Part shown: positions 43,877 through 54,200 of the stretch, piece by piece
Layout of the letters: every line of letters starts with the position of its first letter
Numbering within the stretch: the first letter of the stretch is position 1
DNA from: Lachnospiraceae bacterium
Lineage (GTDB): Bacteria > Bacillota_A > Clostridia > Lachnospirales > Lachnospiraceae
Length of the DNA stretch: 58,705 bases
Assembly (NCBI GenBank): GCA_004556565.1
Contig: SFGN01000014.1
Location: 1 to 58,705 of the forward strand
Direction: 5' to 3'
Translations under genes and position numbers: made by a program
The notes under the pieces: model-generated
Database searches by the model: none
What the model saw: only the letters and a program-made list of their open reading frames with translations
What the model was told of the DNA's origin: nothing

Positions 43877-46108
43877 TTAAAGGTTCAGCTTTGCCAGCGC
43901 CTCGGCCAGTGCGTTGTTGACCGGTACTTCTGCTTCCTTTGCCTGTTTTTTCATATACTGGCTCACTTCACGTTTGCTTACACCTTTCCCTTCTTTTTCA
44001 CGCCTGTCCTGGAAAGCACTGAGCTTCTCTTTGTATCCGCAGGAGCATACGAACCGTTTATTATCTTCCTTTCCAATCAATTCCATTTTCTTGTGGCATA
44101 CCGGGCAGCGTGCGTTGGTGATGCGGGAAATTGTTTCGCGATGCCCGCATTCCCTGTCCTGGCAGACAAGCATTTTACCATGTTTTCCATTCACTTCCAG
44201 CATAAATTTTCCGCACTGTGGGCATTTGGTCCGGGTCATGTTGTCGTGTCGGAAAGAGCCGTTTCCGGTCTTGATTTCGCTGATCAAATCCTGAGTGTAA
44301 GCTTCGATTTCTTTCATGAACTTCTGCCGGGAATCTTTTCCTTTGGCGATCGCCTGAAGGCGCATCTCCCACTGTGCGGTGAGGGCAGGGCTTTTTAAAT
44401 CCTGCGGCACAAGAGAAAGAAGCTGTTTTCCTTTGGAAGTGATATGGATTTCTTTTCCCTTCTTTTCCATTAAAAAGCTGTTAAACAGCTTGTCGATAAT
44501 ATCGGCGCGGGTCGCAACGGTGCCTAGCCCTCCGGTTTCTCCAAGTGTTTTAATAACAGTTTTATCTTTTTCTTCCAGAAATTTGACCGGGTTTTCCATG
44601 GCAGCTACCAGAGTACCTTCCGTAAAATACGCAGGCGGTTTTGTTTTACCTTCGGTGGAGGAAAGTTTGTCGACAGTCAGCCGCATTCCCTGCTTCAAAT
44701 CAGGAAAAGAGGAATTAATGGAACGGTTTCCGGTAAAAATATCGGAAGAAGATTCATCGTCTTCGTCCGTTTCATCGGATATTTCTTGCCATCCTTCCCC
44801 GTAAGCCTCCCGCCAGCCGGGTGTTTTCATGATCTGTCCTTTTGCGGTAAATAATTCGCCGCCGAGCTGTCCTTTTAAAGAGGTTTCCTCGTATTCACAT
44901 GCCGGGCTTAATACGGCAAGGAAACGGCGGACGACCATGTCGTAAATTTTCCGTTCATCGGAGGTCATGTGTTCCAGCTGTACAAACTGCTCGGTCGGGA
45001 TGATGGCATGGTGGTCGGATACCTTGCTGTTGTCGACAAATGACTTGTTTCCGGAAATTTTTTGCCGGGCAAGCGTGGATGCCGGCTTTTTGTAAGGTCC
45101 TACGCTGCAGGCACGCAGGCGCTCTGCCAGCGTCCCGACCATATCCGTCGTAAGATACCGGGAGTCAGTTCTTGGGTAAGTCAGTACTTTATGATTCTCA
45201 TACAGACGCTGCATGATATTCAGCGTTTCCTTCGGAGAAAATCCGAAGCGTTTGTTTGCTTCCTGCTGCAGGGATGTCAGATCATAAAGAGCAGGAGAAG
45301 AAGAACGCCTGGATTTTTTCTGTACTTCAACCAACTCCAGCTTTTTGCCTGATACCTGTTTTTTGATCTGTTCCATTGTTCCCTTATCCGATATGCGCCC
45401 GGAGCCTGTTTTTCTGCTGATCCACGAAAATGTAATTCCTCCGGCATACGCCTTCAGCCCGTAATAGGGCTGGGGGCGGAAGCCTCGGATTTCCTCTTCC
45501 CGCGCCGCGATCATGGCAAGCGTCGGTGTCTGCACGCGTCCGCAGGATAGCTGGGCATTATATTTGCAGGTCAGGGCACGGGTGGCATTGATGCCGACCA
45601 CCCAGTCTGCCTCGGCACGGGCAACCGCCGCCCGGTACAGATTGTCATAATCCTTACCCGGTTTCAGATGGGCAAAGCCGTCTTTGATGGCTTTGTCTGT
45701 GACAGAAGATATCCAGAGCCGTTTTAAAGGTTTTTTATTGCCCGCCTTATCCAGAATCCAGCGGGCTACCAGCTCGCCTTCCCGGCCTGCGTCGGTCGCA
45801 ATCACCACCTCAGATACATCCTTGCGGTGAATCAGATCTTTGACGGCGTGGAATTGCTTTCCGGTCTGTTTAATAACTACCAGCTTCCATTCTTTCGGAA
45901 GCATGGGGAGCGTTTCAAGATTCCATGTCTGATATTCTTTTCCGTATTCCTCCGGATCTGCCAGAGTGACAAGATGTCCCAGCGCCCAGGTTACGATATA
46001 AGATGCTCCTTCAAAATAAGAAGCGGATTTATTTCCACAGCGGAGATTCCGGGCGATATCCCGCGCAACGGAAGGTTTTTCAGCGATAACAAGTGTTTTT
46101 CCTGCCAT
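43877..46108 (-). CDS. topB: DNA topoisomerase III
   Basis: A 743-residue type IA topoisomerase on the minus strand. The Toprim domain starts TLVIAEKPSVARDIARNL and has the acidic ATDAGREGELVAR. The catalytic Tyr is Tyr311 in LTYPRTDSRYLT. GINATRALTCKYNAQLSCGRVQTPTLAM and KVSDHHAIIPTEQF are typical of TopB. Two C-terminal zinc-ribbon-like motifs follow, CPQCGKFMLEVNG/CQDREC and CPVCHKKMELIG/CSCG. The enzyme unlinks DNA strands at replication forks and recombination intermediates. Firmicute chromosomes often carry one copy, and a second one is common on conjugative elements; nothing else here marks it as mobile. The ribosome site before the ATG is weak. Confidence 0.94.
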   Translation of the reverse strand: MAGKTLVIAEKPSVARDIARNLRCGNKSASYFEGASYIVTWALGHLVTLADPEEYGKEYQTWNLETLPMLPKEWKLVVIKQTGKQFHAVKDLIHRKDVSEVVIATDAGREGELVARWILDKAGNKKPLKRLWISSVTDKAIKDGFAHLKPGKDYDNLYRAAVARAEADWVVGINATRALTCKYNAQLSCGRVQTPTLAMIAAREEEIRGFRPQPYYGLKAYAGGITFSWISRKTGSGRISDKGTMEQIKKQVSGKKLELVEVQKKSRRSSSPALYDLTSLQQEANKRFGFSPKETLNIMQRLYENHKVLTYPRTDSRYLTTDMVGTLAERLRACSVGPYKKPASTLARQKISGNKSFVDNSKVSDHHAIIPTEQFVQLEHMTSDERKIYDMVVRRFLAVLSPACEYEETSLKGQLGGELFTAKGQIMKTPGWREAYGEGWQEISDETDEDDESSSDIFTGNRSINSSFPDLKQGMRLTVDKLSSTEGKTKPPAYFTEGTLVAAMENPVKFLEEKDKTVIKTLGETGGLGTVATRADIIDKLFNSFLMEKKGKEIHITSKGKQLLSLVPQDLKSPALTAQWEMRLQAIAKGKDSRQKFMKEIEAYTQDLISEIKTGNGSFRHDNMTRTKCPQCGKFMLEVNGKHGKMLVCQDRECGHRETISRITNARCPVCHKKMELIGKEDNKRFVCSCGYKEKLSAFQDRREKEGKGVSKREVSQYMKKQAKEAEVPVNNALAEALAKLNL

Positions 46109-46340
46109 AATCCATTCAATCAGGGCCGGTTTGGTACACCGTGCCCCTGCCTCCTTTTTGTTTGTAAAATAGTATACAATAGATTCCCGGGGAAGGAAAG
46201 AGCGGCATTTTCATAATTTTTTGGATTGCCAAAATCCGGAAGCTTTTTAAGGATGATTCTGGAAACATTTATAAATACACATGAAGAATCATGAACCGGG
46301 GATAATAGTTTTGTAGGATTTTGAAAGGGGAGAAATAGAT

Positions 46341-47612
46341 ATGTATCAGTATTTACCGATTCAGGATGTATACGCCAGAGAAATACTGGATTCCAGAGGA
46401 AATCCGACCATAGAAGTAGAAGTTCTCGCAGGTGAAGACACCGTGGGGCGTGCGGCGGTTCCGTCAGGAGCTTCCACGGGAAAATTTGAAGCACTGGAGC
46501 TTCGTGACAAAGAAGCACGCTACGGCGGGAAGGGAGTCCTGCGTGCGGTGGAGCATGTGAATGATGAAATCGCAAAAACAGTAATCGGCATGAATGTATT
46601 TGACCAGGTGACACTTGACCTCACATTAATTAAGGCGGACGGAAGTCCGGATAAGAGTAATCTGGGCGCAAATGCCCTGCTGGGGGTGTCTCTGGCCGCA
46701 GCCCGTGCGGCGGCAAATGTTCTGAACATGCCGCTGTATAAATATCTGGGCGGTGTAAACGGCAGGAAGATGCCTGTACCGATGATGAATATTTTAAATG
46801 GCGGTGCACATGCGGACAACACGCTTGATATCCAGGAGTTTATGATCATGCCGGTGGGTGCATGCTGTTTTAAAGAAGGACTTCGGATGTGTGCGGAGAT
46901 TTACCATTCCCTGAAAACGTTGTTGAAAAAAGAAGGGTTGAACACGGCTGTGGGTGATGAAGGCGGTTTTGCGCCGGATCTTCCGGATGCAAAGGCTGCT
47001 CTGCGGTTTTTAAAACGTGCGGTGGAAGCTGCCGGGTATGAGATGGGAAAGGATATTAAAATTGCGCTGGACGTGGCTGCCTCCGAGCTTTACAACCGGG
47101 ATTTCGGGAAATATGTTTTCCCGGGAGAGAGTAAAATGCTTGGGAAGAAGGTAGTGCGTTCCGCAGAAGAATTGATTGATTATTATGAGGATCTGGCAGA
47201 GGAATTCCCGATTTGTTCTATTGAAGATCCGCTGGATGAGGAAGACTGGGACGGATGGGAACTGATGACGACAAGGCTCGGCGGGCAGCTCCAGCTTGTA
47301 GGGGATGATTTATTTGTCACCAACGTGAAGCGTCTGAAAAAAGGAATCGAGCATAATGCGGCAAATGCGATTCTTGTGAAGGTCAATCAGATCGGAACGC
47401 TGACAGAAGCGATTGAAGCCATTGAGCTGGCCCAGAAATCAGGGTACAATGTAATCATATCCCACCGTTCCGGAGAGACAGAAGACACGACGATCGCAGA
47501 TATCGCCGTTGCGTTCAATGCCGGCCAGATCAAGACCGGCGCACCGTGCAGAAGTGAGCGAGTGGCAAAATATAACCGTCTGCTGCGTATTGAAGAACAA
47601 ATAGGAGAATAA
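46341..47612 (+). CDS. eno: Enolase (phosphopyruvate hydratase)
   Basis: A 423-residue glycolytic enzyme, close to the normal length, behind GAAAGGGGAG. Motifs are VYAREILDSRGNPTIEVEV, VPSGASTGKFEALELRD, the catalytic region VGDEGGFAPDL, SIEDPLDEEDWDGW with metal-binding Glu/Asp, and the signature SHRSGETEDTTIADI. It interconverts 2-phosphoglycerate and phosphoenolpyruvate in the cytoplasm. The first 230 bp upstream contain no gene, only the divergent topB start. Its order with secG, rnr and smpB is typical of Firmicutes. Confidence 0.97.
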   Translation: MYQYLPIQDVYAREILDSRGNPTIEVEVLAGEDTVGRAAVPSGASTGKFEALELRDKEARYGGKGVLRAVEHVNDEIAKTVIGMNVFDQVTLDLTLIKADGSPDKSNLGANALLGVSLAAARAAANVLNMPLYKYLGGVNGRKMPVPMMNILNGGAHADNTLDIQEFMIMPVGACCFKEGLRMCAEIYHSLKTLLKKEGLNTAVGDEGGFAPDLPDAKAALRFLKRAVEAAGYEMGKDIKIALDVAASELYNRDFGKYVFPGESKMLGKKVVRSAEELIDYYEDLAEEFPICSIEDPLDEEDWDGWELMTTRLGGQLQLVGDDLFVTNVKRLKKGIEHNAANAILVKVNQIGTLTEAIEAIELAQKSGYNVIISHRSGETEDTTIADIAVAFNAGQIKTGAPCRSERVAKYNRLLRIEEQIGE

Positions 47613-47665
47613 TGCAGACTCAAATAGAAAAGTGACATTTTTCTTCTGTTTATACAAGAAATCAC

Positions 47666-47694
47666 TTGATAAAACAGGCCTCTTGTGGTAATAT
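47666..47694 (+). promoter_or_regulatory. Promoter of secG
   Basis: TTGATA (47666-47671) and TAATAT (47689-47694) are separated by 17 bp and lie 33 bp before the secG start, so secG need not depend on readthrough from eno. Confidence 0.75.
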
Positions 47695-47726
47695 ATCTTT
47701 GGTTTATCCGCAGGAGGTGTGAAGGG

Positions 47727-47969
47727 ATGGATATTTTAAAAACTGTTGTAACGATTATATTTGTATTAGATTGTATTTTATTATCAGCAATTATTCTTCT
47801 TCAGGAAGGTAAGTCAGCCGGACTTGGCACTATCAGCGGAGCGGCAGACACATTCTGGGGTCAGAACAAAGGACGTTCTGCAGAAGGAAAGATGGTTATC
47901 TTTACAAAAGTCCTTGCAGTTCTGTTTCTTGTACTTGCTGCAGTTTTGAATCTGGGCGTATTTAATTAA
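47727..47969 (+). CDS. secG: Preprotein translocase subunit SecG
   Basis: An 80-residue two-span membrane protein. ATG 47727 follows CAGGAGGTG; the frame also runs upstream without a ribosome site. The first membrane segment (about 4-24) is followed by the SecG signature LQEGKSAGLGTISGAADTFWG, then a second membrane segment (about 55-77). SecG is the accessory subunit of SecYEG and helps SecA-driven export. It is followed by a strong terminator and then by rnr. Confidence 0.93.
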   Translation: MDILKTVVTIIFVLDCILLSAIILLQEGKSAGLGTISGAADTFWGQNKGRSAEGKMVIFTKVLAVLFLVLAAVLNLGVFN

Positions 47970-48015
47970 TTCCCTGTCTGAGGAAGGTATACGAAGAAGA
48001 TGAAACGAGATGACA

Positions 48016-48050
48016 AAAACACTCTATAGCAGATATAGAGTGTTTTTTTT
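48016..48050 (+). terminator. Terminator after secG
   Basis: A stem of about 13 bp (AAAACACTCTATA, loop GCAGA, TATAGAGTGTTTT) runs into a T tract, 47 bp after the secG stop. Confidence 0.92.
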
Positions 48051-48121
48051 AGCACCGGAAATTCTTTTATTCCGTACAGTTAAACGCTCCGTGATAAACT
48101 TTGACGACGCAGGAGGATAAA

Positions 48122-50263
48122 ATGAGTAATCCATTTGAAAAGAGAAAAAAAGTTATATACGAATTTATATGCGACGAGCTGTATGTGCCGATGAAGTTTA
48201 AAGAGATCGCGATGCTTCTTCAGGTGCCCAAAGACCAGCGGGATGCCCTGAGGGAAGTGCTGGAATCACTGGAGGCGGAAGGGAAGATTTACCTTTCGCC
48301 CAAGGGAAAGTATGTAAAAGGTCAGGCAAGGCATCTGACCGGCACATTCCAGGCACATGCGAAAGGCTTCGGCTTTGTGATACAGGAAGGGGAGGCGGAG
48401 GATATTTTTATCCCCGAAGAAAATACCGGTGGGGCTTTTCAGGGCGATCAGGTGGAATTTATCATCACGAAGCAGGGGGAGAGCCGTGAAGGAAAGAGGA
48501 CGGAAGGGAAAATCGTCCGCATTATTTCCCGTGGCTTTACCCGTGTGGTGGGTCTGTATGAAAAATGTAAAAATTTCGGTTTCGTAAGACCGGACAACCA
48601 GAGAATCCTGCAGGATATTTATATTCCGGAGGGAAAAGACAAGGGTGCAGTAACCGGGCACAAGGTCGTGGCGGAGCTGATCTCTTACGGTGATGATAAG
48701 AAAAAGCCGGAGGGGAAAGTAGTTGAAATCATCGGACATCTCAATGACCCGGGAACAGACATCATGTCTATCGTAAAAGGATATGATCTGCCGACAACAT
48801 TCCCGGAGCGTGTGATGAATCAGGCGGAGCGTGTCGGAAAAGAAGTAAGTGAAGCTGACATGGCAGGGCGCATGGACCTGCGCGGCTGGCAGATGGTGAC
48901 GATTGACGGGGAAGACGCGAAAGATCTTGACGATGCGGTTTCGCTCACAAAAGAAGGAGAGAATTACCGTCTGGGCGTGCACATCGCCGATGTTGCGAAT
49001 TATGTGCAGGAAGGGAGCGCGCTGGACCGGGAAGCGTTAAAACGGGGAACCAGCGTTTATCTGGTGGACCGTGTCATCCCGATGCTTCCCCACAGCCTGT
49101 CAAACGGAATCTGCTCATTGAATGCCGGAGAGAACCGTCTTGCACTGAGCTGCATAATGACGGTGAATCCATCCGGAGACGTGATTGACCATACGATTGC
49201 GGAGACGGTAATACGTGTGGACGAGCGCATGAGTTATACGAGCGTTGCGAAAATCCTGGAAGAGCAGGATGAGGCAGAAATGCAGAAATATGAAACGCTG
49301 GTCCCGCTATTTGAACGGATGGCAGAGCTGTCCGGCATTTTGCGGAAACGAAGGATGCAGAGAGGGTCCATTGATTTTGATTTCCCTGAGACGAAGATGC
49401 TGCTGGATGAGAAAGGCCGTCCGGTGGAAATCATGCCCTATGAGCGAAATGTTGCCACGAAAATAATCGAAGATTTCATGCTTCTTGCAAATGAGACAGT
49501 GGCGGAGGAATACTTCTGGCGGGAAGTGCCGTTTTTGTACCGGACACATGAGGCACCGGATGAAGAGAAGATTAAAAAGCTGAGTCTGTTCATCAATAAT
49601 TTCGGGTATCACATCCATGTGAGGAATGAGGTACAGCCGAAAGAAGTGCAGAAGCTGCTTTGCAAAGTGGAAGGAACACCGGAGGAAGCACTGATCAGCC
49701 GCCTGGCGCTGCGCTCTATGAAACAGGCAAAATACACACCGGAGAATACCGGGCATTTCGGGCTGGCGGCAAGGTATTATACACATTTTACCTCCCCGAT
49801 CCGACGGTATCCCGATCTCCAGATTCACAGGATCATCAAAGAAAATCTGCGGGGACGTTTTTACGAGGAACGTGCAGAGCATTACAGAAGCATCCTTCCG
49901 CAGGTCGCACTGCAGTCCAGCATGATGGAGCGCCGTGCTGATGAGGCGGAGCGTGAGACGATCAAGCTGAAAAAGGTGGAGTATATGAAAGCCCGCATCG
50001 GAGAAGAGTATGAAGGTGTGATTTCCGGGATTACAAAGTGGGGAGCTTATGTGGAGCTGCCGAATACGATCGAAGGACTGGTGCATGTCACGAATATGAC
50101 CGATGATCATTATATTTACTGGGAAGAACAGTATGAACTGATCGGAGAGCACACCCGTAATGTATACAAACTCGGGCAGACTGTCCGTGTCAGAGTCATC
50201 GGGGCAGACAAGCTGCAGCGGACAATAGATTTTGAAATCATCGATGATGATTCGGATATGTAA
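48122..50263 (+). CDS. rnr: Ribonuclease R
   Basis: A 713-residue 3'-5' exoribonuclease; ATG 48122 follows AGGAGG. The N-terminal helix-turn-helix region (about 1-65) is followed by cold-shock domains (75-215), the RNB catalytic domain (about 230-570; TIDGEDAKDLDDAVSL with metal-binding Asp, and the HFTSPIRRYPDLQIHR segment), and a C-terminal S1 domain (about 625-705, GEEYEGVISGITKWGAYVEL). RNase R degrades structured RNA and works with tmRNA-SmpB; smpB follows after 42 bp, a common pairing. Confidence 0.96.
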   Translation: MSNPFEKRKKVIYEFICDELYVPMKFKEIAMLLQVPKDQRDALREVLESLEAEGKIYLSPKGKYVKGQARHLTGTFQAHAKGFGFVIQEGEAEDIFIPEENTGGAFQGDQVEFIITKQGESREGKRTEGKIVRIISRGFTRVVGLYEKCKNFGFVRPDNQRILQDIYIPEGKDKGAVTGHKVVAELISYGDDKKKPEGKVVEIIGHLNDPGTDIMSIVKGYDLPTTFPERVMNQAERVGKEVSEADMAGRMDLRGWQMVTIDGEDAKDLDDAVSLTKEGENYRLGVHIADVANYVQEGSALDREALKRGTSVYLVDRVIPMLPHSLSNGICSLNAGENRLALSCIMTVNPSGDVIDHTIAETVIRVDERMSYTSVAKILEEQDEAEMQKYETLVPLFERMAELSGILRKRRMQRGSIDFDFPETKMLLDEKGRPVEIMPYERNVATKIIEDFMLLANETVAEEYFWREVPFLYRTHEAPDEEKIKKLSLFINNFGYHIHVRNEVQPKEVQKLLCKVEGTPEEALISRLALRSMKQAKYTPENTGHFGLAARYYTHFTSPIRRYPDLQIHRIIKENLRGRFYEERAEHYRSILPQVALQSSMMERRADEAERETIKLKKVEYMKARIGEEYEGVISGITKWGAYVELPNTIEGLVHVTNMTDDHYIYWEEQYELIGEHTRNVYKLGQTVRVRVIGADKLQRTIDFEIIDDDSDM

Positions 50264-50305
50264 ATAAAAGTATTGTTACTGATTTTTGAGGGAAGGTAGA
50301 AAGGA

Positions 50306-50770
50306 ATGTCGAAGACAGACGGTAAGCTGATAGCGAATAATAAAAAGGCGTATCATGATTATTTCATTCTGGAAACATATGAGACCGGGATTGTCCTGCA
50401 CGGAACAGAAGTAAAGTCTCTCAGGATGGGAAAATGCAGCATAAAGGAAGCATTTATAAGGATAGAGGACGGAGAAATGTACCTTTATGGGATGCATATA
50501 TCTCCATATGAAAAAGGAAACATTTTTAATAAAGATCCCCTTCGTGTGCGGAAGCTTTTGCTCCACCGGAAGGAAATCGACAAAATATTCGGAAAGATGA
50601 AGGAAAAGGGAATGACGGTCGTCCCGTTAAAAGTGTATTTCAAACAAAGCCTTGTGAAAATAGAAATAGGCCTGGCAAAAGGAAAGAAACTCTACGATAA
50701 ACGGGATGATATCGCCAAAAAAGACCAGAGAAGAGAAGCAGAGAGAGAGTTTAAGGTAAAGAACTTCTAA
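50306..50770 (+). CDS. smpB: SsrA-binding protein SmpB
   Basis: A 154-residue protein of normal size. The start LIANNKKAYHDYFILETYE, the segment GIVLHGTEVKSLRMGKCSIKE and the basic tail (DDIAKKDQRREAEREFK) are diagnostic. SmpB brings tmRNA to stalled ribosomes, mimicking the codon-anticodon pair. The basic C-terminal tail is complete. I do not see the tmRNA gene itself in the following 440 bp. Confidence 0.97.
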   Translation: MSKTDGKLIANNKKAYHDYFILETYETGIVLHGTEVKSLRMGKCSIKEAFIRIEDGEMYLYGMHISPYEKGNIFNKDPLRVRKLLLHRKEIDKIFGKMKEKGMTVVPLKVYFKQSLVKIEIGLAKGKKLYDKRDDIAKKDQRREAEREFKVKNF

Positions 50771-50796
50771 AAGATACAACTAAAAGATGCACCATA

Positions 50797-50850
50797 AAAC
50801 AGGCAGTAAATCCATGAAAACAGGAAATGGATTTGCTGCCTGTTTTTGTT
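50797..50850 (+). terminator. Terminator of rnr-smpB
   Basis: A 19-bp stem (50797-50815 with 50827-50845, one G-U pair) and an 11-nt loop run into a short T tract. Confidence 0.9.
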
Positions 50851-50919
50851 GCCGAGCATATAAAAAACGGAATTACGAAAATATATAATAAAAAAATACG
50901 AAAAAACGTAAATTTATAC

Positions 50920-50948
50920 TTGACAATATACGTAATACCGTATATTAT
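50920..50948 (+). promoter_or_regulatory. Promoter of the RHS toxin gene
   Basis: TTGACA at 50920-50925 and TATTAT at 50943-50948 have 17 bp between them. The mRNA would start near 50955, giving a leader of about 260 nt before the gene at 51219. That leader contains the palindromes AACACGTGTT (50980-50989) and TACCATATGGTA (51004-51015), but no open frame I can support. Confidence 0.75.
50926..50945. promoter_or_regulatory. Operator-like inverted repeat inside the RHS promoter
   Basis: Arms ATATACG (50926-50932) and CGTATAT (50939-50945) with a 6-bp spacer fill the space between the -35 and -10 boxes and overlap the -10. A dimeric repressor bound here would block polymerase. The regulator is unknown, and none is encoded next to it. 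Confidence 0.55.
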
Positions 50949-51218
50949 TAGAGCATGAACTGCGGAACACAGCAAATAAAACACGTGTTCGATAAAATAA
51001 AAATACCATATGGTAAGAGGAATGTCAAGATAGGTAAGCTGATTTACATACATGATTAAATTACCATCCTAAACCAGCCCCGGAAGAAATCATGACAGCA
51101 TATCCAGAAATTTCCATTCTGTGACGACAGGATTATAAAAGACATTCCGGCTGTGAAACCGCAATTCATATAAGAATTAATAAATGGTTGATTTACAGAG
51201 AAAAGAGAGGAAAAAAAT

Positions 51219-54200
51219 ATGACTACAATAAAAAATAACACAAACAATTTAACAGTCGGGGATATGCCCGGCGGCACAGTGATTCCGGCGGTGCAGACCG
51301 TACCGATGGCGGAAGTCGGAACAGACCCAAGAATTCTTGAGGAGATGAAGGAAAAGAGAACAGCGGATACAAAATATTTCCGCACAGAACATCATGGCGG
51401 TGTTATTGCCGTATATCCTACTCCGGTCCATTATAAAGAAGACGGGGAATGGAAAGAGATAGACAATACTCTGCAGAAAGAAGATACGGAGGAAGAAGGA
51501 TATCAGAATAAAAATGCCGCTATGAAAGTGAAATTTGCCAGACATGGCAAATCGAAGAAGCTGGTGACGATCCACAAAGGAAGCGAAAAGCTTTCCTGGG
51601 GGCTGGTGGCGGACGGCAAAGAACAACCGGAAGCAGATTTCCGTATTTATGAGGAAACTGAAGAAAAAATGGCAGTAACAGGAGAAAACGGGCAGAAACC
51701 GGAATCAGGATTCGATGAAAACGTTCAGGAGCAAATAAATGACATATCAGAGAAAGAAGATGTCAGAAACCGGAACAAAAAGATGATGCAGACAAAACAC
51801 CTGCGAAGCGGAGGTATTTACGAGAACATCCTTGACGGCATAAGCCTGGAATATTATCTGGAGGGTGAGCGTCTGAAAGAGAATATTATCCTTCGGGATA
51901 AGGGAGCTGCTGCAAAACCATTGATCTTTCGCATTACTCATAAAAAACTGCGGTTGGAGGAAAAAAATGGGAATCTGTTATTCTATGCAAAGAAAGAAAA
52001 TACAGATAACATTGTTTATTACATGAAAGCTCCCTGTATGTTTGAAAAAAGTACAGGTGCCTTCGGAGAAGTGCATTATGAACTGGAGTCAGTTTCAGAC
52101 AGTGAAACACTGCTTAAAATCAAGGCTGATCAGGAATGGCTTCAGGCAGAAGAAAGACAGTTTCCGGTCATCATTGACCCTAATATGGAGACAACAAGGA
52201 ATGTTCAGAGCATTACAGACACTTTTGTCAGAGAAAAATATCCGTCCAGCAGTATGCCGGGCAGCTTTGGTTCCTTCTGTGTCGGGAATAATTCTTCCGA
52301 AGGAAGATGCCGCTCTTATTTGAAATTCAACACACTGCCGACACTTCCCCAGGGAGCAGTACTGTACGATGCAAGAATCTATATTTGCCAGTATATGTTT
52401 TCAGCAAATAATGGTAATCCGTTCTATGTCACCGCACATGAGGTAAAAGAGGATTGGTCCGACGGCAGCACTACATGGAACAATCAGCCGTCTGCAGGGG
52501 CAGACGTGCTGTCCTTTGCACAGATGGCACAGTTGGAAACAGAAGGCAGCGTCACGATGGCTGAGGCAAAGGAATTCAATGTAACGAAGCTGGTGAAAAA
52601 ATGGTATGTTACAAGTGAGGGAGGAGTTGTAAGGCCGGCAGCAAATTACGGAATTATGCTGAAAGCAATGAATGAAAATGTTCTGGCAGATGCCCATTTT
52701 GTATCATCTAACTATCCGTTAAATAACACGATAGGTATCACAGCCGAAATGTTCCCGGTAGGAATCTTTTATTACCGTGATGCTAACGGGCTTGAGGATT
52801 ATTACAGCTATCATAAGAATTCTGTCGGAAGGGCAGGAAATGTATATGTGAACGATTATAACGGCAATATGGTGCTGGTGCACAGCGATGCCGTAACCTA
52901 CGGCGGAAAATTTCCGGCAGCAGTCAGCCATGTGTATAATCTGTCCATGAGAGCAGTAAATGACTGTCATGTCGGGTACGGCTGGAGATTATCCGCACAT
53001 CAGGAACTGAAAGAATCAGGAATTCAGGACTTCCCATACTATTATATGGATGGAGACGGGACGAAACATTATTTTTATAAAGACACCTCCGACGGAAACC
53101 GGCTTAAAGATGAGGATGGGCTGGGATATGTGATTACGCAGACATCCTCTTCTAACGACACTGAATATCGAAAGATGGAAACAAAGGATAAGGTAGTAAA
53201 GACGTTCCATAAAGACGGAAGGATTACGAAGGAGACAGACCCTAACGGAAATACAATTACATATACTTATGACGGTGAAAAGAAATTGGTATCCATGACA
53301 GATACTGCAGGCGGAACACTGGTTTTTACATATGATACAACAGCAGAAAAGAAGCTGATTTCTATCAAAGACGGAGCAAACCGCCTGACAAGTTACGGAT
53401 ATGACAGCTCCGGCAATCTGGTAAGCATTTCCTATCCGGATCAGAAAGAGACGAGGTATGGTTACGGGACAGAAGTTCATGCCTTGATGTATGTGAAGGC
53501 ACCGGATACATATGAGGTGGATTATCAGTATCGAAAGGAACTTGGTATGCTGCGTGTGGTATCCATTCAGGAGCGAAAAGGAAACACAGATTACGGACAC
53601 AAAACAAAGATAGACTATAAGGATGGAAATATGACTGTCTTTACAGAACCGGGCCTGGACAATAATATGGACAGTACATCGGATAATCTCATTCATACCT
53701 ATCAGTTTGACAACAACGGACGTCCGGTATGTGTCAGCAATCAGGACGGGAATGCGGCAAGCTATGAGTATTTCGTAGAAGGCCAGAAGAACAACAAAGT
53801 CAGTGGTATCGGTTCCGCCATGAAGACTATTAATAATCACCTTCTTAATACAAGATTTGAGAACGGCCTGGACGACTGGGAGATTTATGCAAGACTTATA
53901 AATACGGTCACGGTAAGTACGGAAGATGGGGTTATCGGCAATAAAGCTGTCAAAGTTGTGCGTTCAGCCGAAGAAAGAAGTGATTCCGGAGTCAGCCAGA
54001 CGGTAGAACTGAAACCAGGCACATATACGGTGTCTGCATATATGAAATCGACGGATCTGCATTGCGGCATGGACGGATATCTGGGAATTGTCGTATATGG
54101 ATTACCGGAAGGCAGCTCTACAGGCACTTTGTTGGCAGCTTCGCCTGGAATCCGTGAAGCGACTTCCACTTCGTTTGAGAATGGCTGGCAGCGTGAGAGC

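Noticed and set aside
43853..44398. Plus-strand open frame opposite the end of topB
   Set aside because: topB on the minus strand has complete motifs here; the plus frame has no ribosome site or family features.
46140..46200. Divergent promoters for topB and eno around the GTATACAATAG segment
   Set aside because: -10-like boxes occur on both strands, but no -35 box lies at an acceptable distance on either strand.
50771..51218. tmRNA (ssrA) gene expected after smpB
   Set aside because: No tRNA-like ends, tag-peptide frame or ALAA-type ending could be found; only a terminator, promoter and palindromes are present.
53016..53840. Minus-strand open frame of about 274 codons within the RHS gene
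   Set aside because: It is antisense to YD-repeat coding sequence and Ile/Cys-rich in the manner of shadow frames.
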